Assembly (NCBI RefSeq): GCF_040054535.1
Contig: NC_090784.1
Span: 16,500,001 to 16,564,000, forward strand
DNA: 64,000 nt
Origin: Antennarius striatus
Lineage: Eukaryota; Chordata; Actinopteri; Lophiiformes; Antennariidae
Direction of reading: 5' to 3'
This document shows positions 48,301-59,500 of the stretch, piece after piece (position 1 is the stretch's first letter; every line of letters starts with the position of its first letter). The notes beneath the pieces were generated by a model. The model was not told the origin of the DNA, searched no databases, and worked only from the letters and a program-made list of their open reading frames with translations. Position numbers and translations under genes: made by a program.

Positions 48301-49079
48301 ATTACTTATTCAAGTCACAAACATTACAGTTGCACAGAAAAAAAGTTTGCTTGTTGCTCTGTTATAACACAAATTATTTTAATTTGTCAGGAAACCCACA
48401 GAACTCCATCAATCAAGGATCAAACTATGCAAGTGAATAAAGAAAAATAACATCAAACACACGTTAGGACATGAACTTTGTTCAAAATGTCTTTGTCAAA
48501 GTTAAAATGGGCTGAATTACTGCATTGTGGGAAATGTAGTTTTTGGTGAAAGCACACTTTTGACTCTGACCTTTTATGTTCTCACGGGCCACATAAAATG
48601 ATGTGGTGAGCCACATTTGGCCCCCGGGCCTTGAGTTTGACACATGTATTTTAAATTATGGTTTTACAAAAAGCAATTATTTTCCTCCACAGAGACACAA
48701 GCACATCCACACAGGCCAGAGGAACTTCGTGTGCCCCATCTGCACCAAACGCTTCAGGGAGGCTGGTGAGCTCCAGCGTCACCAAAGGGTCCACACGGGA
48801 GAGAAACCCTATCAGTGCCAACTTTGTCACACTCGTTTCGCTGAGCGCAACACACTGCGCCGACACACCAAACGTAAACACCCTTACCACCAGGTCGCCA
48901 TTGAGATGCTGAACGAGCGAAGAGGAGGCAGCCGAAGAGATGCAGGGGGTGGTGGGAGTGGTGGTGGTAGTAGTGGAGGTGGTGGTGGATCAACCGCACA
49001 GGAGGAAGAGGAGAGCGCCGAATGGTACAGCTCCACTGTGTCTCATTTGGACAACTCCGAGTCTGAGCTGGAAACGTAA
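45356..49079 (+). CDS. znf524: C2H2 zinc-finger protein 524 (2 coding exons)
   Basis: Coding exons are 45356-47788 and 48693-49079, joined in phase 0, giving 939 residues. The start is the ATG at 45356, shortly after an acceptor (CTTATAG) at 45331. A long acidic and then Ser/Thr/Pro-rich N-terminal region contains PLDLS at 259-263, a CtBP-binding type motif, and [12 protein letters not shown] at 349-360, which matches a motif I know from mammalian ZNF524. Four C2H2 fingers follow: YCQLCP with YLSDLERH (768-790), [17 protein letters not shown] (795-817, cut by the intron), [19 protein letters not shown] (823-845) and YQCQLC with [12 protein letters not shown] (851-874). A Gly-rich and acidic tail ends the protein. 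Human ZNF524 is far shorter but has the same four fingers and motif; the long N-terminus may be fish-specific. It is a nuclear DNA-binding protein with unknown targets. Confidence 0.88.
48150..48648 (-). mobile_element. hAT-type MITE, copy B (499 bp), inside the znf524 intron
   Basis: Perfect 8-bp target duplication TTTTAAAT at 48142-48149 and 48649-48656. It starts CAGGGGCGTCAAA and ends GAGTTTGACACATGTA, the reverse of copy A, and the interior matches copy A's reverse complement. Confidence 0.92.
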
Positions 49080-49353
49080 TGAGTTGTCTGCACATCGACT
49101 TCAAAGTAAAGAGGGAGATGAGGAAGGTGATCGCCTCGCTTCCTCACTAATTAACATTCAAGAAAGGGAGAATTTGCAATATTTATTATCTTTGAAGGTA
49201 ATTTATTTGTATGAACAGATATTATTCCCATTCCATGTGCAGTTGGAAGCCAAGTGTTTAAACCTTGATTACATTTTAGGTTTCTTGGAAAATACGCTGT
49301 TTTGTATTCAACCAATTTGACAAGAACAGTTTGAATAGCTCTCCACAACAGTT

Positions 49354-49359
49354 ATTAAA
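49354..49359 (+). terminator. Candidate poly(A) signal ATTAAA of znf524
   Basis: The variant signal is about 275 nt after the stop. AATAAA copies farther on (51034, 51393) are alternatives beyond a MITE. Confidence 0.25.
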
Positions 49360-49785
49360 AGTATTTTTCAAAAAATATATAATTCTACTTTTAATGTTGA
49401 CTGCAGTCTCTGAATGATTCAGCCCTATAATCACGAGTGAATCTCCTACTTTGCTGAGATACTTTTGCTGCTATGACCTGCTACTGAAAAATTATGCATA
49501 TCCAAACATCAATTTGTAATATAGCGGTGTGCCTGAGGAATCTTAACCCATTCTTCACAGACGAGAGCCTCATGTTCTCTAGTATTGTTGGGCTTTTAGT
49601 ATGCAACCACCTCCTACAAATCCCACCTTAGATCTCCTGAGGGTTTCAAATCGATTATGAACGACAATCTAGAATGATCCAGGACTTATTCTGAAACCAA
49701 GTCCTGGTCGTCTTTGAGGTCTGCTTGCGTTGACTGTCCATTCAGATCATCCAATAGAGATGTTTTCTTCTAGGATTTCCTGATA

Positions 49786-50241
49786 CAGTAGTATTGTGAG
49801 ATACAAGCTGCTCAAAATACGAGTTTTTTGAGATACGAGTTGTTGGTCTCTCCGTATTTTTGTTTGACATATGAGCGACAATCTGAGATACGAGCTGTTC
49901 TTCGAGACACCGGCTAGATGGTGGATGGATACAACATCAGCTGAGAACGGATCTTGTTCTCGCTTGTGGAGTAAAGACGTAACTGGTGTGTTCTCATGAC
50001 TTTTTGCGTTTCTTTTCATACTTTATCGTTTACATAACATACATAGTTATGCACAGGTAAATTATGCATATCTATTGGTTAATAAATGTTTTTTTTACGG
50101 GAGTTGGGGCTTTTTTGCAAGGCTGGAACAGATTAAAATGATTTTAGATATTTTAAGTGGGGAAAATTTGTGTGAGTTACTAGTTGTTTGACTAGCGAGC
50201 TCAGTCACTTAACGAAATCAACTCGTATCAAGGTACTACTG
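49786..50241. mobile_element. Mariner-type MITE (456 bp)
   Basis: TA lies on both sides (49784-49785 and 50242-50243). The ends are CAGTAGTATTGTGAGATAC on the left and, inverted, CGTATCAAGGTACTACTG on the right. Internal GAGATACGAG words repeat. There is no transposase frame. The TA duplication and termini fit the Tc1/mariner superfamily. Confidence 0.88.
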
Positions 50242-52827
50242 TATACATGATGGAATCCGTCTAACCCTCTAGTTGGTGAAGATTTCAACTGACTGAGGAA
50301 GTAAAGCAGTCTCAGAGGACCTTAGAGCCACCGCTATGGCTATGCTTCACTGTTGGTAGGGTTGTCTCGTTACCCTAAGCTTCACACTCCCTCCTCCAGA
50401 CATATAGCTGATTCACATCAAAAGTTAGGTTTACTGGACGGTTCTGCAGGACAGTAGGTTAGAATAACGGAACTACGGGGATTTTGTGTTGAACATAGAA
50501 CAAAACTTGAATATCTGTTAAATTTATTTAAACTGTTCTGTTCGTCTTGGTTTTTGCAAACAGCTGATTCATATTTCTTTTGTCACAATAATATTCAATT
50601 TGGCTGACTTTTCCTCCAACTGTGATGTTCCAAAGTTTAGTATTTGGAGCCTTAGATGAAATTGAGCCTTCCAATGTGAACAAAACTTGCATCTAAGAAA
50701 AGCTTTTGCCTGAAATCGTGGTTTTTTTTTAATTTCTAAATATAAATTCTAATGTTATTCTGATGTGGCATTCCCATACAATCCATGATAAAAACCCTCA
50801 AGTGCTCAGAACTAGGATAACTGATTTACTTAAACAACTCGCTTATATAAAGAGTACTTTCTGTAAGAGCTGCACTTATGCACTATATTATGTGAAAGAT
50901 GTAATCTATCTTTTTTACTGTCAGAGACACTGTGAGTCATTTGTACCTGTTTTATTTTATCTCACCATTCACATATTAGGAGGTGAAAGATTCCTATGTC
51001 TTAATTTGTTGCAGCTGTCAATTAAATGTATTTAATAAATATCGTACGAGAGATTGAAAATAGGTTTGGCTTTATTTTATCATGAAAATTGTATTAAGAT
51101 TTTTTGTTTGAATTTAATATGTTAACTTATTTGAATTAAATTCGGTCAAACATAACTAGATATTTGTTCCCATCTTTTCTGGCTTCCTTTCACTTGTATC
51201 TTTTCTACATTGATGTCCAAAGTATATTTAAAAAGCTTTTAATACGAAGGATTTACCACAAAGACGTGTCTGAATAGAGGAGCCAGGGTTCATATCTGTC
51301 TTTTAATTCAAGCATAGACTCACAATTTATTCTCTTGTTCTACATTAATTACCAAAGACGAAGCGAGATTTTGCATGGATATTTGTGAGACAAATAAAAC
51401 ACTTGATATATGCATCTGCTGGATTGTCTCCAGGGAGTAATTGAGTTTATAAGATAGCCCTCTGTTTTTTTTACACTCAATTTTCTGCTCCATTTAGTCC
51501 ACAGAGCCCAAAAGAACTAAGCTCTAGATAAGTTATTAAATACTGTATCGCTCAAATGACCTGACTGAATCCTCTTAGCTGTCCCGTTCCTTATTTCTGC
51601 TCTGGTCATTGTTCACGTTGCCGCAGTGGTTCACTGTCGCCGAGTTTTGCAAACTCATTTTTATATAGGGTCGGTGGAAGAGCTGAAGAGCAAAGGTCAA
51701 CTAAGAAGTCTCTGAAAAGGAGGAATACGCTGCTCTTGTGGATAGAGCAATATTAGCTGTAATAAAACAAAAACTATAAAACAGAAACTCTGAGTGGGCC
51801 ACCATTCAACCAGCAAATGGTTGCTGTGGAGATCGAAATGGGACATCTTAAACTAAAAAGATCACAACATTCAGACATTCTTTATCTGAGACAGACTAAA
51901 TCCTCACATCAGATTCCGCTGAAGGTAAGACTTAATCTGTCCTGTATCTCATCTACTAGATCCGTCAGGCTGGAGCTCTTCTGGTTCAGTGTAAAACGGA
52001 CAAACAATTATATTCTCTAAACTACTTACTTGATTAGACGTCAATACATCTTGTTTTGTGTTTTAATTTTTTCGATTGATCAAACAAGTTAGTCTATCAA
52101 CAGTGATACTGGATTTACAGGATTATAAAATATTTTTTTATGAAATATCGTTATTTTTGTCTTACACTTTTTTTAGCTGTCTATATCACTGAATCTGTTT
52201 ACAGCACAAACTCACTTAAGTGTAATACAGGCACATAAACATTATCAAATCTTTTAATGACAATCATCTCAAAAATACAGTTTTAAAACAATTTGAAAAA
52301 GAAATTTCACGTCGGATAATGACGGAAAAGAAAATTGGAATGTCTAAATAAAGAATTTGCAGTCATAACATACAGACAAAAAATAAAAAAAAACTAAGAG
52401 CTACATTAGCACTTATACCTGATTTCCTTCTCTGTTCTAAACTGTAAATATGTTGTGTAACTGTAAGGACAACAAGACAAACTAGAGGGAGCCATAAACA
52501 TCTATATCAGAGTACTTAGACCGTGACTTCAGGAATGCGCCGACACCACGTGATAAAAATAAGTATGACAGTAGATGATTTGACTGATCTTGCACACGCG
52601 TTGCACTCATTTTGATTCCCTGTCCTCTTTACGTAACCCAATAAATATGTTGTCGTAGCGAATGGCTGCTCTTAACCTTCATGAAGCTCATTGACGAGGT
52701 GTGTATGCATTGTTGAGTTCTGAGAGGCTCTGAGGGGTCGTTCAATAAATTGGTGCTATACCCTCAGCTCAGTGAAAACAAATTACACATCACATTCACG
52801 AAATTGCAAGATCCTCACTGCATAATG

Positions 52828-52877
52828 CTGATGATGGTGATGGTGATGATGGTGATGATGATGATGATGATGATAAT
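52828..52877. repeat. (GAT)n trinucleotide microsatellite
   Basis: Imperfect GAT/GGT run. Confidence 0.9.
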
Positions 52878-53038
52878 GAATATTCACCCACTCAGGTGTG
52901 TGAAATCAGCAGCACAGCTGCAGACTTGTGCATACAGTGTGTGAGTCTGCAGGCCTGGAGGCTGTCCAGATTGGACCGCGCTTCAAAGTATGGTGACTGA
53001 CAAGCAGGTGGATGATGGACAGACAGACGTCTGTGGCG

Positions 53039-53062
53039 TGTGTGTGTGTGTGTGTGTGTGTG
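53039..53062. repeat. (GT)n microsatellite
   Basis: Short pure GT run. Confidence 0.85.
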
Positions 53063-53670
53063 CTCCTGTGTGTGTGTCCTGTGGAGTGGAACAGGCAGCG
53101 GGGCCTCTGAGTGGCACAAGGCACACGCCCAAGTGATTGAAGTGATAGAGGTGAAGCAGGAGATGGGAACAGATCCAGGGATGAAGGAGCAGGAAGCTGA
53201 CGTAATGAAGTGTATTACACTGGTGTGGTTCAGCTCCTCAGGACTTCAGACCACCCAACATTTGTACTGCGTCAAAATGACGGCGAGATAAAATAACCAG
53301 TGATAATCATGTCTTTTTTGTGTTTGCACAGTTCTGCCATATGAGGGCACACTTACACTTGTGCTGCACATGGTTTGTTCACCATGCTAGCAGTTGGCTC
53401 TCTTGAAATGGTGGAGGAATACTTACACTGGACTGAAAAGTATAAGAGAGCGAGCTCAGTAAGAGCTGTTCTTTTAAGATCTTCAGTTTCAGTGGCAAAG
53501 GATGACGCTTTGACGTATAAATGCTCTGACTTTTATTCTAATGATGCTCCCCAGGGACACGGCTTTGCATGCGAGTCCAGAATCACACAATGAAATATGA
53601 TATCTGACAGCGATAGGTCGACAGCATGCACGCCTCCTCACTCATCACAATACAGGATTAAGACTATGGA

Positions 53671-53680
53671 GTGTGTGCGC

Positions 53681-53711
<31 letters not shown>
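53671..53711. repeat. (GT)n microsatellite
   Basis: GT run starting with a short GCGC interruption. Confidence 0.9.
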
Positions 53712-53714
<3 letters not shown>

Positions 53715-54420
53715 ACAGAGTGGGCAGGAGAGGAAGAAGGAGGGTAACAGGTGTTAATCAGAAAGGGCGTCCGGGCTGTAGAGGATAGGGTGTAGCTGTG
53801 GAGGGGAACCAATTACATCACCTTTCTGTCGGTAATGTGACCTGCTGTCAGAACAGACGGTTTGTGCATGTGTGTTATGTGCAATATGTGTAAATGCATT
53901 TACAGGGCATGGGAGGAAAAATGTCAGAGGTTAGACTTTGTAATGATGAAAAAACAGAGTTGTGCCGTCCAAATGGCAGCTGGGACATCTGTCAGACTAT
54001 AACACGTGCGAAATTAAGGCACCCCTTTATTTAATGTTCCATTAGCTGCTCTGTTCTCACCACGCAGCCATGGCTGGACTCTGGTGCACCACCTCTGCCC
54101 TGTACTTCCTGTCTCACCACCTGCCTGTCTGTCTTTCCAGATAAAACAAAGGCAATGTCATTTTTTTTCCCCGTTTCCCTGTCAGATGAAACTCTCGCTG
54201 TCCTCATCATGAAGACGTTCAGTCTGTGACGCGTCCTCCTTTCCTCTCCAACTTTTACAGGCTCTTTTGCCTCACCCTCTCTACCCCCCACCCCCCTGTC
54301 TCCCCCTCTCTATGACCTGCTGAACCAGCACACACAGACCTGTCTGTCAAATCGACAGAACAGGTGCTCCGGCTACAACCTCGCTTCTTCCACTCACCCC
54401 TCCCTCTGCAGCCCAAAGGC

Positions 54421-54421
54421 G

Positions 54422-54453
<32 letters not shown>

Positions 54454-54468
54454 GACACACACACACAG

Positions 54469-54498
<30 letters not shown>
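54421..54498. repeat. (CA)n microsatellite
   Basis: Interrupted by two CAGA units. Confidence 0.95.
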
Positions 54499-54499
<1 letters not shown>

Positions 54500-54657
54500 C
54501 ACATGCTACAGTATGCACACATAAACACTCTCCTACATGTTCACCCAGGTTTCTTTGGAAGCTTGAACAGAAAGGTGAACCTCAAATGATTTTGTTGAGC
54601 AGCAGTGATAGATACTGTAAACTATACACTGATGGACACTGACTTACTGAACTGTGA

Positions 54658-54663
<6 letters not shown>

Positions 54664-54748
<85 letters not shown>
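54664..54748. repeat. (CA)n microsatellite
   Basis: About 42 uninterrupted units, 165 bp beyond the previous CA run. Confidence 0.97.
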
Positions 54749-54751
<3 letters not shown>

Positions 54752-56455
54752 TATGCTTTCACGCAAATAGTCTTAAATCACTTTAAGAGGGTGACCCAAA
54801 GGTATCTTGACAGGAACATATGAGCCTGCAGTCCTGCTGGAGTACAAGACTTGATGCCAGTCCAAACCACTCCCGGGCTTTTCTCGCTGCCTGGTAATAA
54901 ACTGCCCCTTTACCCTGCTTTCACCTCTCTATCCGTTTCACCACGTGGCAGTTCAGTTCCTAACATTACGGAGCTGCAATCGTATCATCAGCGCGTCTAC
55001 TTTTGTCCAAGACATGTGCAAACAAACACAAGAAATGTTTTTTGTCTTTGAATGTGATCCTCAATCAGTCAGCAGCAGATGTGAGGGGTGGGGGTAGGGG
55101 TGGGTGAGGCCATGGAGGGGGAGGGGTAAACTTTGACAGTCAGTCACTGTTGGCACCAAAGATCCAGGATGCTTTGGAGTGGATTGGGATAGAGGCAGAG
55201 AGAGCGAGGCAGAGGTAGAGAGGGTGAATATTTATCGTAGGGGGACGAAGGAACCACAGATCCTTTTTCCTCTTTGCACTTCACCTGTCGGAAGGAGAAA
55301 AAAAAAGGGCAGAGAAATTCAGAAGTGTGGAAACAGGGGGGGCGAAAGAAAAAAAAAAAGGATATGAAAAGAACATGAAAGAAAGAAATCGTCATTAAAC
55401 GCACCACGGAGTTTCCTGTTTTCCTCTCTTCCTCTATCTCGCACCTCTCTCAATTAAATCTTAAATCCAATCCAATTTCCCCCGAGGGACTCAATTCTCT
55501 CTCTTCCTGTAAGTATTCTCTTTCACTCTCTTGCTTTTATTCTCTCAGTGTTTTCTTGTGACTCAGTGCCCTACTGTGAGAATCCTGTGCCAGACAAGAA
55601 ATCTCAATCAATCCCTTTAAGTTGATGAGTGTGTGGCCTTCTTTTAGGATTATCATATTGTAACTAATCAAGGTGTATGCATTTATTTGACAGGGAAAAA
55701 GTTCAGCACTATAGTGATTTATTATAGGTAACCTCAGCTGTCACAAAACGTGTGTGTGGTGGGTTTTTAAAAAAAAATGTGTGTGTTTGTCCGTTTCCCT
55801 CAAACAACCTTCCTCCGGGTGTTGTATGGCTGGCCAGATCAAATCAATATTATTGATAAGAGTTGTGCGCATGCAGTAATGCATCTTATGCAGATGTCCT
55901 CTCTATCAGAGAGAGAGGGGGGGTGGGTTTGACAAACAGGCAGGTCCTGTAAGCGTTGTGAGTGCGTGTCTACCAGCTGCCATCCGTGTCCCTCAGTTCA
56001 GATATCTCCACTACCTGCAGGGGCTGTTTTTCTTATCGCCTATACAACTTTGCCCCCCCCCCCCACACACACTTTTTCACCCCTATTCCGCCCAGAAGTC
56101 TTCTTGTCTGTCTGATTTTCTGTGTTGTCATTTCAGCCTCCGTAGGCTGTGTGACTGTGTGATTATGACAGGTTGTCAGTAGCGAGGCCTGGCGTTTCCA
56201 GAGCGGCCCACTGCAGCGATAACTCTGCATGTAGGACTGAGAGGCTCTGCATCTCTATTTCCCTCTCAATCTATTTCTGCTGTGCTTTGTCTGCCATTAT
56301 CAGTATTGGTTTGCGTCTATCAGCAGATTAACAAGCATCTGTCTCTCTCGCCCCCCTGCTTTCCTCTTCCTCCGGCGACCAGCGAGAGACAGAAGGAGAG
56401 AGCTCCATTCCTCCTGGTAGAGCAGCACCAGGAACCTCCTCTCTTTCACTCTCTG

Positions 56456-56456
<1 letters not shown>

Positions 56457-56512
<56 letters not shown>
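56457..56512. repeat. (CT)n tract in the mamstr 5' UTR
   Basis: About 28 CT units ending 36 bp before the start codon, so probably transcribed in the leader. Confidence 0.95.
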
Positions 56513-56515
<3 letters not shown>

Positions 56516-56548
56516 CCCTCTCTACTCCACTTCCTGGCTTCCTCCACC

Positions 56549-59500
56549 ATGACACTGCTGGCCTCCGAGAGGTCACTCCTCATCCGGAACAAGTTCCGCT
56601 CAGGTGAGGACACTGGAGTCTAGACTCACAACAATTAAAGGAGAGAAAGCTTTATCTCACCACAACAGCAGCTTTAACATCTTGGTCATAATTGGGAACA
56701 TTAGCGTTGATATTAAAGGTGAGGCGCTGGTTGACCGGAATTGGCTGGTGGGTCACGCTGTCTGTCATGTGATCGATTGAGTACAGGCATTCATGAGGGT
56801 GAATGGATTTACTGATTGCTGCCCACAGACATGTCTTGAGTGGACATGAAGCCAGTTCAGCCCACAGCTACAGATCTCAGTGTGTTTCTGCGTGAGACTC
56901 CAACCACAGCAGGCGTTGGCTGGTTGGGATGTATTGTTGCAGAGAGGGAGGGAACTTAAATCGGAGACATTTTTTTAAAAACTTGAATTTGAACCTTACA
57001 GTGTGATTTATTATGGTGGTGGAGGAAGTGCTGACATAATTCACATAGGAAAAAATGCTAATTTATCATTATACATAAAAGTCCTATATTCTATAATTTG
57101 CTTATGTAGAAGTATAAAATATACTTTGGACCCTAATTATCAGCTGCAGAAATAATGATTATACGGAATAATCCAGTCTGAATATATTACTGTATTTTAA
57201 TTATATGGTCAGGTTGTTATGATTAATAATGCATTAGTGTCCACATTAACGTTACAGCTGGTAAAGATGGGGTTCATTTTTTCTTAGTCTATATACTTAT
57301 ATACCGCTGAGTAGTTTTACCAGTGGTAATAGCCTATATCATAATGTATAATTTGATTTGTATTAGTATTAATAATAACACCGCACTAAAAAGGATTTCG
57401 ATCAAACTTAAGTAACGTAATAAATCTACGTAAGTGTTTAAAGAAGCATAAGAAGGAAATGCTGTACTTCAAATTAAAAACTTCAAATTTAAAACTGTTC
57501 AATTACAACTGTAATTAAATACAGCAGTTGTATTTTTGAAATGAAACTTATATCTGAACTCAGTTTTAAATGATTGCAATTATATTCATGTGCCGTTTAC
57601 AGCTTCCTGTAGTTTACTAGCATTCTGAGCCTTCTTAGAACAACATAATGCAAGTTTTCCTCCAGTTTGTAGCAGCTGCTGTCGGGTTTCCAAGCAGCTG
57701 TCGTTAATGACTGGTAAAATAGGCAGGCGAGGAAATGACACAGAGATAGGCCCCTAGGTGTACAAACACCTGCTGGAAAACATTATTCTTTAGGGCAGAG
57801 ACTCTGCTGGAAACCATGAATGAAAAGAACACGAGGAATAATTAAGGCAGCCTGTATCAAGACAAATGGATGTGGAATCAACATGAGGTTCTGTCAGCTG
57901 GTTTTTATACAATGCAAATCACGATTTCTTTATTTATGCTGATTTTCTATATGAAGCTTTGCTAAATGTTCATGCAACAATGACACTAGTTGTTATGGTC
58001 AGTGTTTAAATATTATCGTAATTGTTAACCTGAAGCGGGACTCAGTAAAGTCTGTACATCTGCCAAAAGCCCAACAGTTCCCTTTAATTAAATCAGGCCT
58101 GATCCAAAAACATACTTGGATCCACATTAAATTGTACACACTCAAAAATGAATACCAACTCATTAAATATTCCTGATTAATAACTATCCATGCATTGTCA
58201 CTTGCACAAAAATTGGAAACATTTTCACCTTTTTCCAAAATTTGGTCTATTCTGATGATAAAACAAGCAACAAACAAACAGACATAACTTCCTTTGCAGA
58301 GATAATACTGGCTTCCAACTTGTCCAAAATCTTTCTTTTAAAATAGGTTTCATAAGTGAAAATTGCCTGTATTTTCGAGAAGTGAGAAGATAATTTTTAA
58401 AAATATGTTTATTTTGTCTTAACTTGTTAATCCTTTCGCAACTGCCCTCAGATTTAACTCAGGTCTGACCCTTAGCATGAGAACAACTCTGTTATGTGAT
58501 GAATGTAGACACCCCTCCAGAGCAATCAAACAGAAACTATAGTGTGACAAGCTCTGCTTCCCTAACTAACCATGGTGACACAACCCAGCTTGTTAATCTC
58601 CTTTAAATGCACATTTTTACATCTTTAAACTTTTGTTTTGAGCTGTCAGAGATGCAAGAAAACAGGGGTATATATTAGCAGCACAAATGAGGATGACGTG
58701 AGCTAAAAGGGATGGCTTGTGGAGGGACCGGGACAGCTGAAGGGGGGATGGGACCAACAGAAATAGACACCCTGAGAGATAAATAGTCGCTGCCCTATAC
58801 CCCCTGCGCAGTCCTGGTCTCCCCCCCTCAGGTCTCCCCCGGTCTCAAAGCACACCGGGGGTGTCAAGCTCAGTGTAACCAGCCTGGATATACCCTCCTT
58901 CACCTGTGTGTGCGTCCTGAACTTTAACTTGTGTACGTACACGCTGTGTGTAGATGTTCATGAGCTTGAGAGGGGGGAAATATAATCTACAAGCACTCCA
59001 AAGTCATGAGGTAATTCTGTATAAATCACAAGGCCATATTGTTTACCTCTCTTTTTTGACCAACTCTTTATTTTTTGTCCCAGATTATTTTGTCCCCACT
59101 TGAGAAATCAAACGAATGCACCGTTCAGTCAGTGTAACTTGAGTTATTTCATCATTGTTGACAATCACGTCTGGTCTCTGTCCATCAGTCCTGCAGCTGA
59201 GGATCCAGAACCGAAGGCAGAGCGAAATCAATGCAGACCGTGGTAAGTCTGTGTGTATTATTAACATTATGATTGATCCATACGCTACGACAACAGATTG
59301 GATGTCATATTAATGATCTTCATGTCATCTCTTTTCACTGACAGATGATTGCTTATTGATTGATAAAGGCTTTTGTAGGTCCTACAATATGGATTAGCTT
59401 TTACTATCCTTTGATTTTAGTTTTGGAACCCAATTTTATATCAGATTATATACACTTTGAAGCCTCTGATTGTGTGAGGTCTCACTTTAGTTGAATATAA

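Larger units (their letters stand above)
50244..56456. other. Intergenic region before the mamstr-like gene
   Basis: No coding exon recognised. It holds many CA/GT runs and a GAT trinucleotide run. A purine-rich stretch (55160-55385) is followed by CTTCCTGTAAGTATT near 55505, a possible donor of a noncoding 5' exon. The promoter of the downstream gene should lie in the last 1-2 kb, but I cannot place it. Confidence 0.45.
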
